DNA from: an uncultured Sulfitobacter sp. | GTDB taxonomy: Bacteria; Pseudomonadota; Alphaproteobacteria; Rhodobacterales; Rhodobacteraceae | Assembly: GCA_937138475.1 (NCBI GenBank) | Contig: CAKZPD010000013.1 | Location: forward strand, 1 to 64,000 | DNA length: 64,000 nt | Direction: 5' to 3' | Shown here: positions 41,120-50,087 of the stretch, in pieces | Numbering within the stretch: the first letter of the stretch is position 1 | How the letters are laid out: each line of letters starts with the position of its first letter | Position numbers and translations under genes: made by a program | The notes under the pieces: generated by a model | The model's input: the letters and a program-made list of their open reading frames with translations, nothing else | Databases searched by the model: none | Told to the model about the DNA's origin: nothing

Positions 41120-41146
41120 TTGACGCAAAACCCCACGGGATAATAA
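41120..41146 (+). promoter_or_regulatory. Putative promoter of the peptide-binding-protein gene
   Basis: TTGACG (41120-41125), a 15-base spacer (16 if read as TTTGAC) and TAATAA (41141-41146) lie about 65 bases upstream of the ATG. The expected start point, near 41152, coincides with the first base of a perfect hairpin. Confidence 0.6.
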
Positions 41147-41170
41147 AAAAAGCCCAGCGACAAGCTGGGC
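41145..41170. terminator. Hairpin at predicted mRNA 5' end; terminator-shaped on minus
   Basis: GCCCAGC (41152-41158), loop GACAA, then GCTGGGC (41164-41170) make a 7-bp perfect stem. On plus it would form the 5' terminus of the binding-protein mRNA. On minus it is followed by seven T (the A-run 41145-41151), a canonical intrinsic terminator shape. It could therefore stop antisense transcripts before they reach the divergent ATPase unit. Confidence 0.65.
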
Positions 41171-41209
41171 GTGGTTCCGGCGCAGAACGCGCCCAACAAG
41201 GAGTATATC

Positions 41210-42919
41210 ATGAAACTCAAAACCCTTTTGATGGGGGCTATTGCCACTGCGGCTTTTGCGCCTGCGGCCTTTGCCGATGGCGAACGCGGCCGTGACGGTC
41301 AGGTCAACATTATTTACTGGCAAGCCCCGTCGATCTTGAACCCGTTTCTGTCAGGCGGCACCAAGGATGTGGAATCGGCATCATTGGTGATCGAACCCCT
41401 GGCGCGCTATGACCAAGACGGCAACATGGTGCCCTTCCTGGTGACCGAGGTGCCAACCGTCGCCAATGGCGGCGTCACCGCCGATTTGACCCAGATCACC
41501 TGGAACATCAAAGAGGGCCTGAAATGGTCCGATGGTTCGGCCTTTACCTCGGCGGATGTCAAATTCACCTATGAATATTGCACCCACCCCGAAGGCGGCT
41601 GCGCGCAGGTGACCAAATTCGAGGGCGTCAGCTCGGTTGAAACGCCGGACGATCTGACCGTGGTTGTGACGTTTGATAAACCGACCCCGTTCCCTTACGG
41701 CCCCTTCGTTGGCGGCGAAAGCCCGATCATTCAGGCGGCGCAGTTTGCCGATTGTATGGGCGCCAAGGCCCCAGAATGCACGCAGGCCAACTTTAACCCG
41801 ATTGGCACCGGCCCCTTTGTGGTGGAAGAATTCCGCCCCAATGACGTGATCACCATGTCGGCCAACCCCAACTATCGCGAAGCCGGCAAACCGGCTTTTG
41901 CCAGCCTGACGTTCAAGGGCGGCGGCGATGCCACGGCGGCGGGCCGTGCAGTGATGGAAACCGGCGAATTCGACTATGCCTGGAACCTTCAGCTTGCGCC
42001 TGATGTGATCGCCAAAATGGAAGCAGGCGGCAAAGGCACGCCGGTTGCGGGCTTTGGCCCGTTGGTCGAACGCATCATGCTGAACAACACCAACGCATCG
42101 CCCGACCTGCCAGAGGGCGAGCGTTCAACCGCGGCCCATCCGCATCCGTTCCTGAAAGATCCTTCGGTCTATAAGGCGATGTCGATGGCCATCGACCGGC
42201 CGCTGCTGGTCGAAGTGGGCTATGGCAAGGCCGGCAAAGTGACCTGTAACTGGGTTCCGGCGCCTGCGATCTTCAATTCCACCACGTTTAACTGTGACGC
42301 TCAGGATATTGATGGCGCCAATGCCATGCTGGACGCAGCCGGTTACAAGGACACCGATGGCGACGGCGTGCGCGAAACACCCGATGGCGTGAAAATGTCG
42401 ATCCTTTATCAGACATCGACCAACGCTGTGCGTCAGGACTTTCAGGCGCTGATCAAAGATTGGTGGAGCCAGATCGGCATTGAAACCGAACTGCGCAACC
42501 TTGATGCGTCGGTCTTCTTTGGTGGTGATCCCGGATCGCCTGACACGTTCCAGAAATTCTATGCGGACGTGCAGATGTATGCCAACACCTTCAACGGCAC
42601 CGACCCACAGTCCTATCTGGGCAACCTGCTGTGCGACAAGGCCCCGCGCCCCGACAGCCAGTGGCAGGGCGAAAACATCAGCCGGTTCTGCTCGGCTGAG
42701 TATGACGCGCTGCATGCCCAGCTGGCCCAGACCGGCGGTGCCGAAGAACGCGCAGCCATCGGCAAAAAGCTGAACGATATGGCGGTATCTCAAGGGGCGA
42801 TGATCCCGCTGGTACACCGCGGTCGTCTGTCGGCCCACGCCAACAGCCTTGGCGGTGTTGTCCTGAACGTCTGGGACAGCGAGCTGTGGAACGCAGCCGA
42901 CTGGTATCGGATCAAGTAA
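41210..42919 (+). CDS. Peptide ABC transporter substrate-binding protein (DppA/OppA type)
   Basis: This 569-residue periplasmic binding protein has a Sec signal peptide (MKLKTLLMGAIATAAFAPAA, cut near FADGE). The family 5 pattern includes LKWSDGSAFTSADVKFTYEY and a C-terminal VPLVHRGRLSAH-like segment. Six or more cysteines in the mature protein suggest disulphides. AAGGAG is well placed before the ATG at 41210. Two hairpins follow the gene before the permeases, which fits higher production of the binding protein than of the membrane subunits. Confidence 0.94.
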   Translation: MKLKTLLMGAIATAAFAPAAFADGERGRDGQVNIIYWQAPSILNPFLSGGTKDVESASLVIEPLARYDQDGNMVPFLVTEVPTVANGGVTADLTQITWNIKEGLKWSDGSAFTSADVKFTYEYCTHPEGGCAQVTKFEGVSSVETPDDLTVVVTFDKPTPFPYGPFVGGESPIIQAAQFADCMGAKAPECTQANFNPIGTGPFVVEEFRPNDVITMSANPNYREAGKPAFASLTFKGGGDATAAGRAVMETGEFDYAWNLQLAPDVIAKMEAGGKGTPVAGFGPLVERIMLNNTNASPDLPEGERSTAAHPHPFLKDPSVYKAMSMAIDRPLLVEVGYGKAGKVTCNWVPAPAIFNSTTFNCDAQDIDGANAMLDAAGYKDTDGDGVRETPDGVKMSILYQTSTNAVRQDFQALIKDWWSQIGIETELRNLDASVFFGGDPGSPDTFQKFYADVQMYANTFNGTDPQSYLGNLLCDKAPRPDSQWQGENISRFCSAEYDALHAQLAQTGGAEERAAIGKKLNDMAVSQGAMIPLVHRGRLSAHANSLGGVVLNVWDSELWNAADWYRIK

Positions 42920-42927
42920 AACACAGA

Positions 42928-42993
42928 CGCAGGTGCCCTTGGACCTGCGCCCTTTGATCCCGCCCAAGGCAGCCGTTGTTGCCTTGGGCCTTT
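42928..42993 (+). other. Two consecutive hairpins between binding protein and permease genes
   Basis: Hairpin 1 is CGCAGGT (42928-42934) with ACCTGCG (42943-42949). Hairpin 2 is GCCCAAGGCA (42962-42971) with TGCCTTGGGC (42980-42989), a 10-bp perfect stem followed by CTTTCC. The T-run is weak, so it fits partial termination or 3' end protection of the first cistron rather than full stop. Confidence 0.7.
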
Positions 42994-43055
42994 CCACCCA
43001 CTGCCCCCAGTCCTTGAGGGCCAAACAAGAAGACTGACGCATAAAGGCGCCGCGC

Positions 43056-44093
43056 ATGTTGACCTTCACCATTCGTCGTTTGTTTCTTTCGATTCCGACG
43101 CTTTTATTCATCAGCCTGACAATCTTTCTTTTGTTGCAGCTTGCGCCGGGCGATCCCATGGCGCAGGTGCCCCTGACCGTGCCGCCCGAAGTCAAACAAA
43201 AGATGCGCGAGGCCCTGGGCCTGGGCGCGCCGATACATGTGCAGTATTGGAAATGGCTGGTGCAGTTTTTCTGGATCGAACCGCAGGTGTTGATTGATTG
43301 GGCCACCCGCGACAGCACGCTGTTTGGCTGGCTGCCCGATACCGCGCTGGCCGAAGGCAAACTGCGGGTGATCAGCTGGCAGACCCGGTCCCCGGTGATG
43401 GATATCGTCATGCAGCGGATGCCCCAGACCCTGTGGGTGGTGGGCATGTCCTATGTGGTGGGCATTCTGATTGCCCTGCCCATCGGGATTTATTCGGCCT
43501 ATCGTCAATATTCGCTGTTTGATCAGGCCGGCACATTCGTTTCGATGATCGGATTTTCGGTGCCGCCGTTCTTTTCCGGGGTGCTGGTCATCGTGATCTT
43601 TTCCGTCAATCTGGGCTGGTTCCCGTCGATCTATGACACCACGCATGTGGTTACCGATTGGGACAGCTTTGTCGTGCAGCTGCGCCAGATGATCATGCCG
43701 GTGATGGTGCTGGCGCTGCAAACCACCGCCCAGCTAAGCCGGTTCATGCGCGCCTCGATGCTGGACAATCTTAACCAGGATTATGTGCGCACGGCGCGGG
43801 CCAAGGGCCTGCCTGAAACGGCTGTGGTGCTGGTGCATGTGCTGCGCAATTCGATGATCCCGGTGATTACGGTGATCGCCCTTGGCATCCCGTCGATCTT
43901 TGGCGGGGCAATCATCACCGAACAGGTGTTCAAGGTGAATGGCATCGGCCAGCTGTTGATCACCGCGCTTTTTGCCAATGACCTGCCGATGGTCATGACA
44001 TTGACATTCATCTTTGCCATCCTGATCGTGGTGTTCAACCTGATTGCGGATGTGCTTTACGGGGTTCTGGACCCAAGGATCCGCTATGACTGA
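43056..44093 (+). CDS. Peptide ABC transporter permease (DppB type)
   Basis: This 345-residue inner-membrane permease has an N-terminal segment (FTIRRLFLSIPTLLFISLTI), then a periplasmic loop longer than usual (about residues 70-110), then five more membrane spans. The EAA loop reads DYVRTARAKGLPETAVVLVH, the coupling helix that contacts the ATPase. It overlaps the second permease by 8 bases. Confidence 0.94.
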   Translation: MLTFTIRRLFLSIPTLLFISLTIFLLLQLAPGDPMAQVPLTVPPEVKQKMREALGLGAPIHVQYWKWLVQFFWIEPQVLIDWATRDSTLFGWLPDTALAEGKLRVISWQTRSPVMDIVMQRMPQTLWVVGMSYVVGILIALPIGIYSAYRQYSLFDQAGTFVSMIGFSVPPFFSGVLVIVIFSVNLGWFPSIYDTTHVVTDWDSFVVQLRQMIMPVMVLALQTTAQLSRFMRASMLDNLNQDYVRTARAKGLPETAVVLVHVLRNSMIPVITVIALGIPSIFGGAIITEQVFKVNGIGQLLITALFANDLPMVMTLTFIFAILIVVFNLIADVLYGVLDPRIRYD

Positions 44094-45072
44094 CGACATC
44101 GCCCTGCCCGAGGATCAAAATGACCTTGGCGCGCTGAAGGACAAAGAGCCGCAAAAAGAGCCTCGCAGCCAATGGCGTGATGTGTGGGACCAGTTCCGCA
44201 AGCACAAAGGCGCGTTGGTCGGCGGGGGGTTCTTGCTGTTCATCACCTTGGCGGTGCTGCTTGGCCCCTATCTGTGGAGCGTGGATGCGCAAAAGCTGGA
44301 CATCCGCAACAAGGATCTGCGGCCGATTTATACCGCCCTGTGGGACAGCAGCGCCCGCGTCAGCTGGGCACGGCCCTTTGGCACCGACAACCTTGGGCGC
44401 GACATCATGGCGACCTTGATTGCCGGGGGGCGGGCGTCGATGGCGGTGGGCTGGACGGCGATGGTGCTGTCGCTGGTGATCGGCACGCTGGTCGGGGTTT
44501 GCGCCGGCTATTTCAAACGCACCGACGGGGTGTTGATGCGGCTGACCGATCTGTTCTTGTCGCTGCCGATTCTGCCCTTGCTGCTGGTGGCGGTGACGCT
44601 GTTCCGCCAGCCGCTGCGCGCCAGTTTTGGCCCAGAAACCGGGATGTTCATTTTGATTGTCGGGGTGATTGGTATCACCTCCTGGATGCAAACCGCGCGG
44701 ATCGTGCGAGGCGAGATCCTGGCCCTGAAAGAGCGCGAGTTCGTTCTGGCCGCCCGTTCGATCGGGACCACGCCCATGGCGATCATCCGGCGGCATTTGC
44801 TGCCCAATGTGGTGTCGCCCATCATGGTGTCCGCGACGCTGGGGCTGGCCACGGCGATCATCACCGAAAGCGCCTTGTCATTTCTGGGCGTAGGGTTCCC
44901 GTCGGATTTCCCGACCTGGGGCAAGCTGCTGTCAGATGCGGTGCCGCGTATGGAGGAATTTCCCGAACGGGTGATGTTGCCGGGGATTTTGATTTCCTTG
45001 ACGGTTCTCAGCGTGAATTACCTGGGCGATGGGCTGCGCGATGCGCTGGATCCGCGCATTCGGGGCCGCTGA
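44086..45072 (+). CDS. Peptide ABC transporter permease (DppC type)
   Basis: This 328-residue permease has a charged cytoplasmic N-terminus, the characteristic FGTDNLGRDIMATLIAGGRA after a first membrane span, and an EAA loop REFVLAARSIGTTPMAIIRR. The start ATG at 44086 lies inside the end of the DppB-type gene. It completes a transporter with the binding protein and the fused ATPase encoded divergently. Confidence 0.94.
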   Translation: MTDDIALPEDQNDLGALKDKEPQKEPRSQWRDVWDQFRKHKGALVGGGFLLFITLAVLLGPYLWSVDAQKLDIRNKDLRPIYTALWDSSARVSWARPFGTDNLGRDIMATLIAGGRASMAVGWTAMVLSLVIGTLVGVCAGYFKRTDGVLMRLTDLFLSLPILPLLLVAVTLFRQPLRASFGPETGMFILIVGVIGITSWMQTARIVRGEILALKEREFVLAARSIGTTPMAIIRRHLLPNVVSPIMVSATLGLATAIITESALSFLGVGFPSDFPTWGKLLSDAVPRMEEFPERVMLPGILISLTVLSVNYLGDGLRDALDPRIRGR

Positions 45073-45078
45073 ACGATA

Positions 45079-45099
45079 ATACCCGCCACCGGCGGGTAT
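45079..45099 (+). terminator. Hairpin after the permease operon
   Basis: ATACCCGCC (45079-45087), loop ACC, then GGCGGGTAT (45091-45099) form a 9-bp perfect stem 6 bases after the permease stop. The bases that follow are AT-rich but hold no long T-run. Confidence 0.65.
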
Positions 45100-45132
45100 A
45101 TATTGCGTTTTGGAAGGCCTTGAATCATCGCT

Positions 45133-45181
45133 CATCACCTATTGCGCCCAAATCAATGATTTCAGGCCGCGATAGGTGATG
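45133..45181. repeat. Long inverted repeat between convergent genes
   Basis: CATCACCTATTGCG (45133-45146) pairs with CGCGATAGGTGATG (45168-45181): 14 pairs including one wobble. The 21-base loop itself contains AAATCA-A-TGATTT. It lies between the permease operon and the convergent DUF3422 gene and may act as a bidirectional transcription end. Confidence 0.65.
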
Positions 45182-45201
45182 TCAGATTTAAGCCGGATTG
45201 C

Positions 45202-45215
45202 TTTAAGAACAAAAG
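45202..45215 (+). repeat. Partial copy of the dispersed repeat (core only)
   Basis: TTTAAGAACAAAAG matches the right half of the dispersed repeat, identical to copy 2 at 56537-56550, but lacks the GC-rich left half. Its orientation is that of the upstream permease operon. Confidence 0.45.
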
Positions 45216-45225
45216 CGGGGCCGGG

Positions 45226-46509
45226 TCATTTGACCTTGGCGCGCAGGCGGCGGATCATCCACCAGACGGCGGCGACCACCGGCAGGGTGGCCAGCGCCAG
45301 CAGCATCGGTTTACTGAGCCCTGTGGCCTGTGCCAAGGGATAGGCCAGATAACCCACCAGCGAGATGGCATAATAGCTGATCGCCACCACCGAGAGCCCT
45401 TCGACCGTGTGTTGCAGCCGCAATTGCAGATCGGCCCGGCGGTCCATGCTTTCGAGCAGCGCCTGATTCTGCGCAGAGCGCGCCACATCAACGCGGGTGC
45501 GCAGCAGGTTCGAGGCCCGCACCGAGCGTTCGGACATCGAGGCCAGCCGCGACCGTGTGGCCGTGACCGTGCGCATCGCCGGTTCATAGCGGCGCATCAT
45601 GAATTCCGCAAAGCTTTGCCGGCCCTTGAAGCGGGTTTCCCGCAGGGTGGCGATACGTTGGTCAACCAGCGCGCCATAGGCCCCCGTGGCATCAAAGCGA
45701 AACGAGGATTGCGCCGCAATGGTTTCCAGCTGAGCCGATATTTGCAACAGGTCTTGCAAGGTGGCCTCGGGCGGGGCGGCTTTGTCGCTCATGGTGCTCA
45801 TCACGCGGGTGAGGCGGCTGTCAAGGCTGTTGAGGTCGGGCTGAAGGCGGCGCGCACGGGCAAAGCCCAGCATGGACATGGCCTTATAGGTTTCCACCTC
45901 GCACAGACGCTGGACGATGCGGCCGATACGGCGGCGGCCTGTGTCCGCGCTTGGAAAGATGGCGAACCGCAGGTGGCCATTTGGGTCGATCCGAAAATCG
46001 CCCGCCACCACCGCCGCATCATCCAGCACCTTGGAAACCGCCAGGCTTTCGGCGACGAACCAATCGTCAAGATCGGCGGTCAGGCCGTCGTCGGATGCGG
46101 GGCGCGGCGCAATATGCATCAACGCCGATGTCAGCCGCTGACCGGGGGCCTCGGCCAGCCAGTCTTCTGGAAAGATTTCAAACTGAGCCGGGTCGAACGG
46201 GCGGGTCACCGCGCCTTCGCGGATTGCCGTATAGGTAACAAACTCAGTGTGTTGTTCCCACTTCAGCCAGTGCTGGCCGATCTGCCCATACCAATGGGTT
46301 GCACCCGGTTCAGGCGCCGGCGCGCCGCGCCGTTCAAGCAGGGCCGCCAGATGGGCCAGATCCTGTGACCGGTCGCGCGTTACCGCGTCTTCGGGGCGTT
46401 TGATCGCAATATAGGACACAGCGGCAGGCGCCCCCATCACCGGAAACGGCCGCGCGTGCATTTCATTGGCCAGCCGATAGCGCATGGGATGATCTGGAAT
46501 GGGTGGCAT
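45226..46509 (-). CDS. DUF3422 family membrane protein
   Basis: This 427-residue protein matches DUF3422: the N-terminal RYRLANEMHARPFP is diagnostic. A long helical middle region follows, and two hydrophobic segments near the C-terminus (ISYYAISLVGYLAYPLAQ and MLLALATLPVVAAVWWMI) probably anchor it in the inner membrane. This topology resembles the CorA-like arrangement of a large cytoplasmic part and two C-terminal helices, but no metal-transport motif is seen. The ATG at 46509 is supported by the promoter at 46545-46572, which overlaps the longer frame. Confidence 0.88.
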   Translation of the reverse strand: MPPIPDHPMRYRLANEMHARPFPVMGAPAAVSYIAIKRPEDAVTRDRSQDLAHLAALLERRGAPAPEPGATHWYGQIGQHWLKWEQHTEFVTYTAIREGAVTRPFDPAQFEIFPEDWLAEAPGQRLTSALMHIAPRPASDDGLTADLDDWFVAESLAVSKVLDDAAVVAGDFRIDPNGHLRFAIFPSADTGRRRIGRIVQRLCEVETYKAMSMLGFARARRLQPDLNSLDSRLTRVMSTMSDKAAPPEATLQDLLQISAQLETIAAQSSFRFDATGAYGALVDQRIATLRETRFKGRQSFAEFMMRRYEPAMRTVTATRSRLASMSERSVRASNLLRTRVDVARSAQNQALLESMDRRADLQLRLQHTVEGLSVVAISYYAISLVGYLAYPLAQATGLSKPMLLALATLPVVAAVWWMIRRLRAKVK

Positions 46510-46544
46510 GATGTGATCCTGATCTGATCGCCTAAGATTTCGCC

Positions 46545-46572
46545 ACCATAGCCCGCTGCTGCGCTCTGTCAA
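46545..46572 (-). promoter_or_regulatory. Putative sigma70-type promoter of the DUF3422 gene
   Basis: On minus, TTGACA (46572-46567), a 16-base spacer and TATGGT (46550-46545) lie about 36 bases upstream of the ATG at 46509. The -35 box is a perfect consensus match. Confidence 0.65.
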
Positions 46573-46639
46573 TAAGTGTTATTTATCAATGGCTTGCCGG
46601 AATGCCGTCGCATACAATCCCAGCAATTCAGGGCAAAGA

Positions 46640-46672
46640 AAAACGCCCCGAACCCAAGGCCCGAGGCGTTTT
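46640..46672 (-). terminator. Intrinsic terminator of pntAB
   Basis: On minus AAAACGCC and GGCGTTTT frame a GC-rich hairpin core, followed by a T-rich TCTTTG tail. It begins 18 bases after the pntB stop. Confidence 0.85.
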
Positions 46673-46690
46673 CCCTTTGCTTTTAGGTGC

Positions 46691-48124
46691 TTAGCCGATC
46701 ATCGGCAGCAATTTGTCCAGGCTGGCCTTGGCGTCGCCATAGAACATCCGGGTGTTTTCCTTGAAGAACAGCGGATTTTCGATGCCCGAATATCCCGTGC
46801 CCTGCCCCCGTTTGGACACGAAAACCTGTTTGGCCTTCCAGCATTCCAGCACCGGCATGCCGGCGATGGGGCTGTTGGGGTCTTCTTGGGCGGCGGGGTT
46901 CACGATGTCATTCGACCCAATGACGATGGCCACATCGGTGGTGGGGAAATCGTCGTTGATTTCATCCATCTCCATGACGATGTCATAGGGCACCTTGGCC
47001 TCGGCCAGCAGAACATTCATATGGCCCGGCAAACGCCCGGCCACCGGGTGAATGGCAAAGCGCACGGTCTTGCCAGACGCGCGCAGCTTGCGCACCAGTT
47101 CGGACACCGATTGCTGGGCCTGCGCCACCGCCATGCCGTATCCGGGGATGATGATGACGCTGTCCGCATCATTCAGCGCCGCCGCCACGCCATCGGCCTC
47201 GATCGCGATCTGTTCGCCCTCGACCTGCATCTGCGGACCGGCTGTGCCGCCAAACCCGCCCAGGATCACCGATATGAAACTGCGGTTCATCGCCTTGCAC
47301 ATGATATAGCTGAGGATGGCGCCCGACGATCCAACCAGCGCCCCGACCACGATCAGCAGATCGTTGCCAAGGCTGAACCCGATGGCCGCCGCCGCCCAGC
47401 CCGAATAGCTGTTAAGCATGGACACAACCACCGGCATGTCCGCACCGCCAATGCCCATGATCAGGTGATAGCCGATGAACAGCGCGGCAATCGTCATCAA
47501 CGCCAGCGGCAGCATTGCCCCGCTGTTGAAATACCAGATCAGACAGACCACCGACAACAGCGCCGCACCGGCATTCAGCCCATGACCGCCGGGCAGTTTG
47601 GTCGCGGCCGAGCCGACCTTGCCCGCCAGCTTGCCATAAGCAATCACCGATCCGGTAAAGGTCACGGCGCCGATAAAGATGCCCAAGAACAGCTCGACCC
47701 GCAGGATCGACTGTTCCACCGGCGATTTATGCGCCAACAAACCGGCGAACCCGTCCAGCCCGGCGCGGGCCTCGGCGGTCATGGCCTGCACGTTTGACAG
47801 CTCAAGATGGGCGATAAAGCCAACAAAGACCGCCGCCAGACCAACAAGGCTGTGCATGGCGGCAACCAGCTGTGGCATTTCGGTCATTTGGACCTTTTGC
47901 GCCACATAATAACCGATCATCCCGCCGCCCGCGATCAGCAGGATCGACAACAACCACAGACCCGATCCGGGACCGACCAAGGTGGCAACGACCGCCAGCG
48001 CCATGCCGACAATGCCATACCAGACAGCGCGCTTGGCGCTTTCCTGACCGGACAGGCCGCCAAGGCTAAGGATAAACAGAACAGTCGCAATGACATAAGC
48101 GGCAGTGGTGAACCCAAATTCCAT
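46691..48124 (-). CDS. pntB: NAD(P) transhydrogenase subunit beta
   Basis: This 477-residue subunit has an N-terminal membrane domain of about eight or nine spans (starting [20 protein letters not shown]) and a C-terminal NADP-binding domain III ([31 protein letters not shown]). With PntA it couples hydride transfer from NADH to NADP+ with inward proton flow. AAGGAGAG supports the ATG at 48124. It follows pntA by 13 bases. Confidence 0.96.
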   Translation of the reverse strand: MEFGFTTAAYVIATVLFILSLGGLSGQESAKRAVWYGIVGMALAVVATLVGPGSGLWLLSILLIAGGGMIGYYVAQKVQMTEMPQLVAAMHSLVGLAAVFVGFIAHLELSNVQAMTAEARAGLDGFAGLLAHKSPVEQSILRVELFLGIFIGAVTFTGSVIAYGKLAGKVGSAATKLPGGHGLNAGAALLSVVCLIWYFNSGAMLPLALMTIAALFIGYHLIMGIGGADMPVVVSMLNSYSGWAAAAIGFSLGNDLLIVVGALVGSSGAILSYIMCKAMNRSFISVILGGFGGTAGPQMQVEGEQIAIEADGVAAALNDADSVIIIPGYGMAVAQAQQSVSELVRKLRASGKTVRFAIHPVAGRLPGHMNVLLAEAKVPYDIVMEMDEINDDFPTTDVAIVIGSNDIVNPAAQEDPNSPIAGMPVLECWKAKQVFVSKRGQGTGYSGIENPLFFKENTRMFYGDAKASLDKLLPMIG

Positions 48125-48137
48125 GATCCTGCTCTCC

Positions 48138-49718
48138 TTAAGATTTCTGGAACATGGCAAGCATGCGCCGCGTGACGAGGAACCCGCCAAAGATGTTGAT
48201 CCCGGCCATGAACACCGACAGGGCCGCCAAAAGGATCACGAGCCCCGATCCGGAGCCAATCTGCATCAGCGCCCCCAGGATAATGATCGACGAAATCGCA
48301 TTGGTCACCGCCATCAGCGGCGTGTGCAGGCTGTGGCTGACATTCCAGATCACCTGGAAGCCAACAAAAACCGCCAGAACGAACACGATGAAATGCTGCA
48401 TAAAGCTGGCCGGCGCGACCGAGCCAACCAACAACATCAGCGCCCCGCCAACCGCCAACATCGTCACCTGCGATTTGGTCGCGGCCTTAAAGGCTGCGGC
48501 TTCTGCCGCGCGCTTTTCCTCGGGGGTTGGTTCTTTGGGGGTCTCTTTTTTGGGGGCCGCGGCAATGGCCGCAACCTTGGGCGGCGGCGGCGGGAATGTC
48601 ACCTCTTTTTCATGGGCAATCGTTGCGCCCCGGATGACATCATCCTCCATGTCGTGATGGATCACCCCGTCCTTGTCCGGGGTCAAATCGGTCAGCATGT
48701 GACGGATGTTTGTCGAATAAAGGGTCGAGGCCTGCGCCGCCATGCGGCTGGGGAAATCGGTATAGCCGACGATTGTCACGCCATTGTCGGTCACGATCTT
48801 TTCATCCATGACCGTCAGCTTGCAATTGCCGCCCTTTTCCGCCGCCAGATCAATGATCACCGATCCCGGTTTCATCATTTGAACCATGTCCTCGGTCCAC
48901 AGCTCGGGCGCTTCGCGGTTGGGGATCAGCGCCGTGCAGATGACAATGTCAATGTCCGGTGCCATCTCGCGGAATTTCTCAAGCTGCTTCTCGCGGAACT
49001 CGGGGCTGGACGGGGCCGCATAGCCCCCGGTCGCAGAGCTGTCCTGGGTGCTTTCCTCGAACTCAAGGAACACGAACTCGGCGCCCATGCTTTCGATCTG
49101 CTCGGCCACCTCGGGACGCACGTCAAAGGCATAGGTGATTGCGCCTAGGCTGGTCGCGGTGCCAATCGCCGCCAAACCGGCAACGCCTGCGCCCACCACC
49201 AAAACCTTGGCCGGGGGCACCTTGCCCGCCGCCGTCACCTGGCCGGTGAAAAAGCGGCCAAAGTTGTTGCCCGCCTCGATCACCGCGCGGTAACCGGCGA
49301 TATTGGCCATCGACGAAAGGGCATCCATCTTTTGCGCCCGGCTGATCCGTGGGACCATATCCATGGCAATGACGGTTGACCCTTTCTTGGCCGCCGCCGC
49401 CATCAGGTCGGGATTACCGGCAGGGTTGAAAAACGAAATCAATGTCTGGGCCGACCGCAGGCGCTTGACCTCGGCCTCGCTTGGGGCGCGCACCTTGGCA
49501 ACCACATCCGCCGCCTTCCACAAGGCCGGCGCCGTCTTGGCGATCTCAACGCCTGCGGCAATGTAATCGTCATCGGAAAACCCCGCCAAAGCGCCAGCCC
49601 CCGATTGAATGATACAGCTGTGCCCCAGCTTTTGCAGCTGAGCCGCGCTCTCAGGGGTCATCGCAACGCGGCGCTCTCCCTCATAGACTTCTTTCGGCGT
49701 GCCAATGATCAATTGCAC
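48138..49718 (-). CDS. pntA: NAD(P) transhydrogenase subunit alpha
   Basis: This 526-residue subunit has an N-terminal NAD-binding domain I ([40 protein letters not shown]) and four C-terminal membrane spans, so the chain is not split as in some relatives. A proline- and lysine-rich linker ([20 protein letters not shown] and on) joins them. The ribosome-binding site is GGGGGAG. It makes NADPH for biosynthesis and for trxB-type reductases. Confidence 0.96.
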   Translation of the reverse strand: MQLIIGTPKEVYEGERRVAMTPESAAQLQKLGHSCIIQSGAGALAGFSDDDYIAAGVEIAKTAPALWKAADVVAKVRAPSEAEVKRLRSAQTLISFFNPAGNPDLMAAAAKKGSTVIAMDMVPRISRAQKMDALSSMANIAGYRAVIEAGNNFGRFFTGQVTAAGKVPPAKVLVVGAGVAGLAAIGTATSLGAITYAFDVRPEVAEQIESMGAEFVFLEFEESTQDSSATGGYAAPSSPEFREKQLEKFREMAPDIDIVICTALIPNREAPELWTEDMVQMMKPGSVIIDLAAEKGGNCKLTVMDEKIVTDNGVTIVGYTDFPSRMAAQASTLYSTNIRHMLTDLTPDKDGVIHHDMEDDVIRGATIAHEKEVTFPPPPPKVAAIAAAPKKETPKEPTPEEKRAAEAAAFKAATKSQVTMLAVGGALMLLVGSVAPASFMQHFIVFVLAVFVGFQVIWNVSHSLHTPLMAVTNAISSIIILGALMQIGSGSGLVILLAALSVFMAGINIFGGFLVTRRMLAMFQKS

Positions 49719-50087
49719 TCTCCCCCTGATCGTCGATTGTGCCCAAACCCAAAAGCTTCCCTAGGGGAAACTTAACAGGTCAATATCTTTCAAGTTCCCA
49801 GATGAACAGCAAGAAAAGCAAAACGCAACGGATGTTAGCGCAACATATGAAAATACGTTGGGGCATTTTGGCGCAGAACGCGCCGGCACTTGCCAGCGCG
49901 CTGCCGGGTAAAAACCGGCAGCGCCCACCAACGCGCGCCCACACGCCCGGCCCAGCAAGGCCGCCGCCCAACCGTCGCGCAAAACCCGCTTGCGGCGGCC
50001 GATGGACCTGCGCAGGCCATCCAGCGCCCCGCCCCCTCGGGCCACGCACCCAGACGCCAAGCAAACGGTGGCCTTGCCCAAGACCGC
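49719..50087. other. Non-coding gap upstream of pntA with a strong hairpin
   Basis: No convincing gene is seen in these 369 bases. The right part carries GCGCTGCCGG (49898-49907), loop GTAAAAA, and CCGGCAGCGC (49915-49924), a 10-bp perfect stem. A small GGCGC-AGAAC-GCGCC hairpin lies at 49870-49884. TTCCC-TAG-GGGAA lies at 49757-49769 near the pntA start. The hairpins may end the puuD-like transcript; the pntAB promoter must lie in the left part but no consensus boxes stand out. Confidence 0.5.

Noticed and set aside
44184-45179. 331-codon plus frame inside the DppC-type permease
   Set aside because: It is an out-of-frame shadow; the permease frame has the membrane spans and EAA loop.
46589-47797. 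402-codon open frame antisense to pntB
   Set aside because: It is His/Arg-rich, has no motif, and overlaps the pntAB terminator and coding sequence.
41179-49884. 15-mer GGCGCAGAACGCGCC in two intergenic regions (41179 and 49870)
   Set aside because: Exact 15-base repeats are expected by chance a few times in 64 kb of GC-rich DNA; no other link between the two sites is seen.
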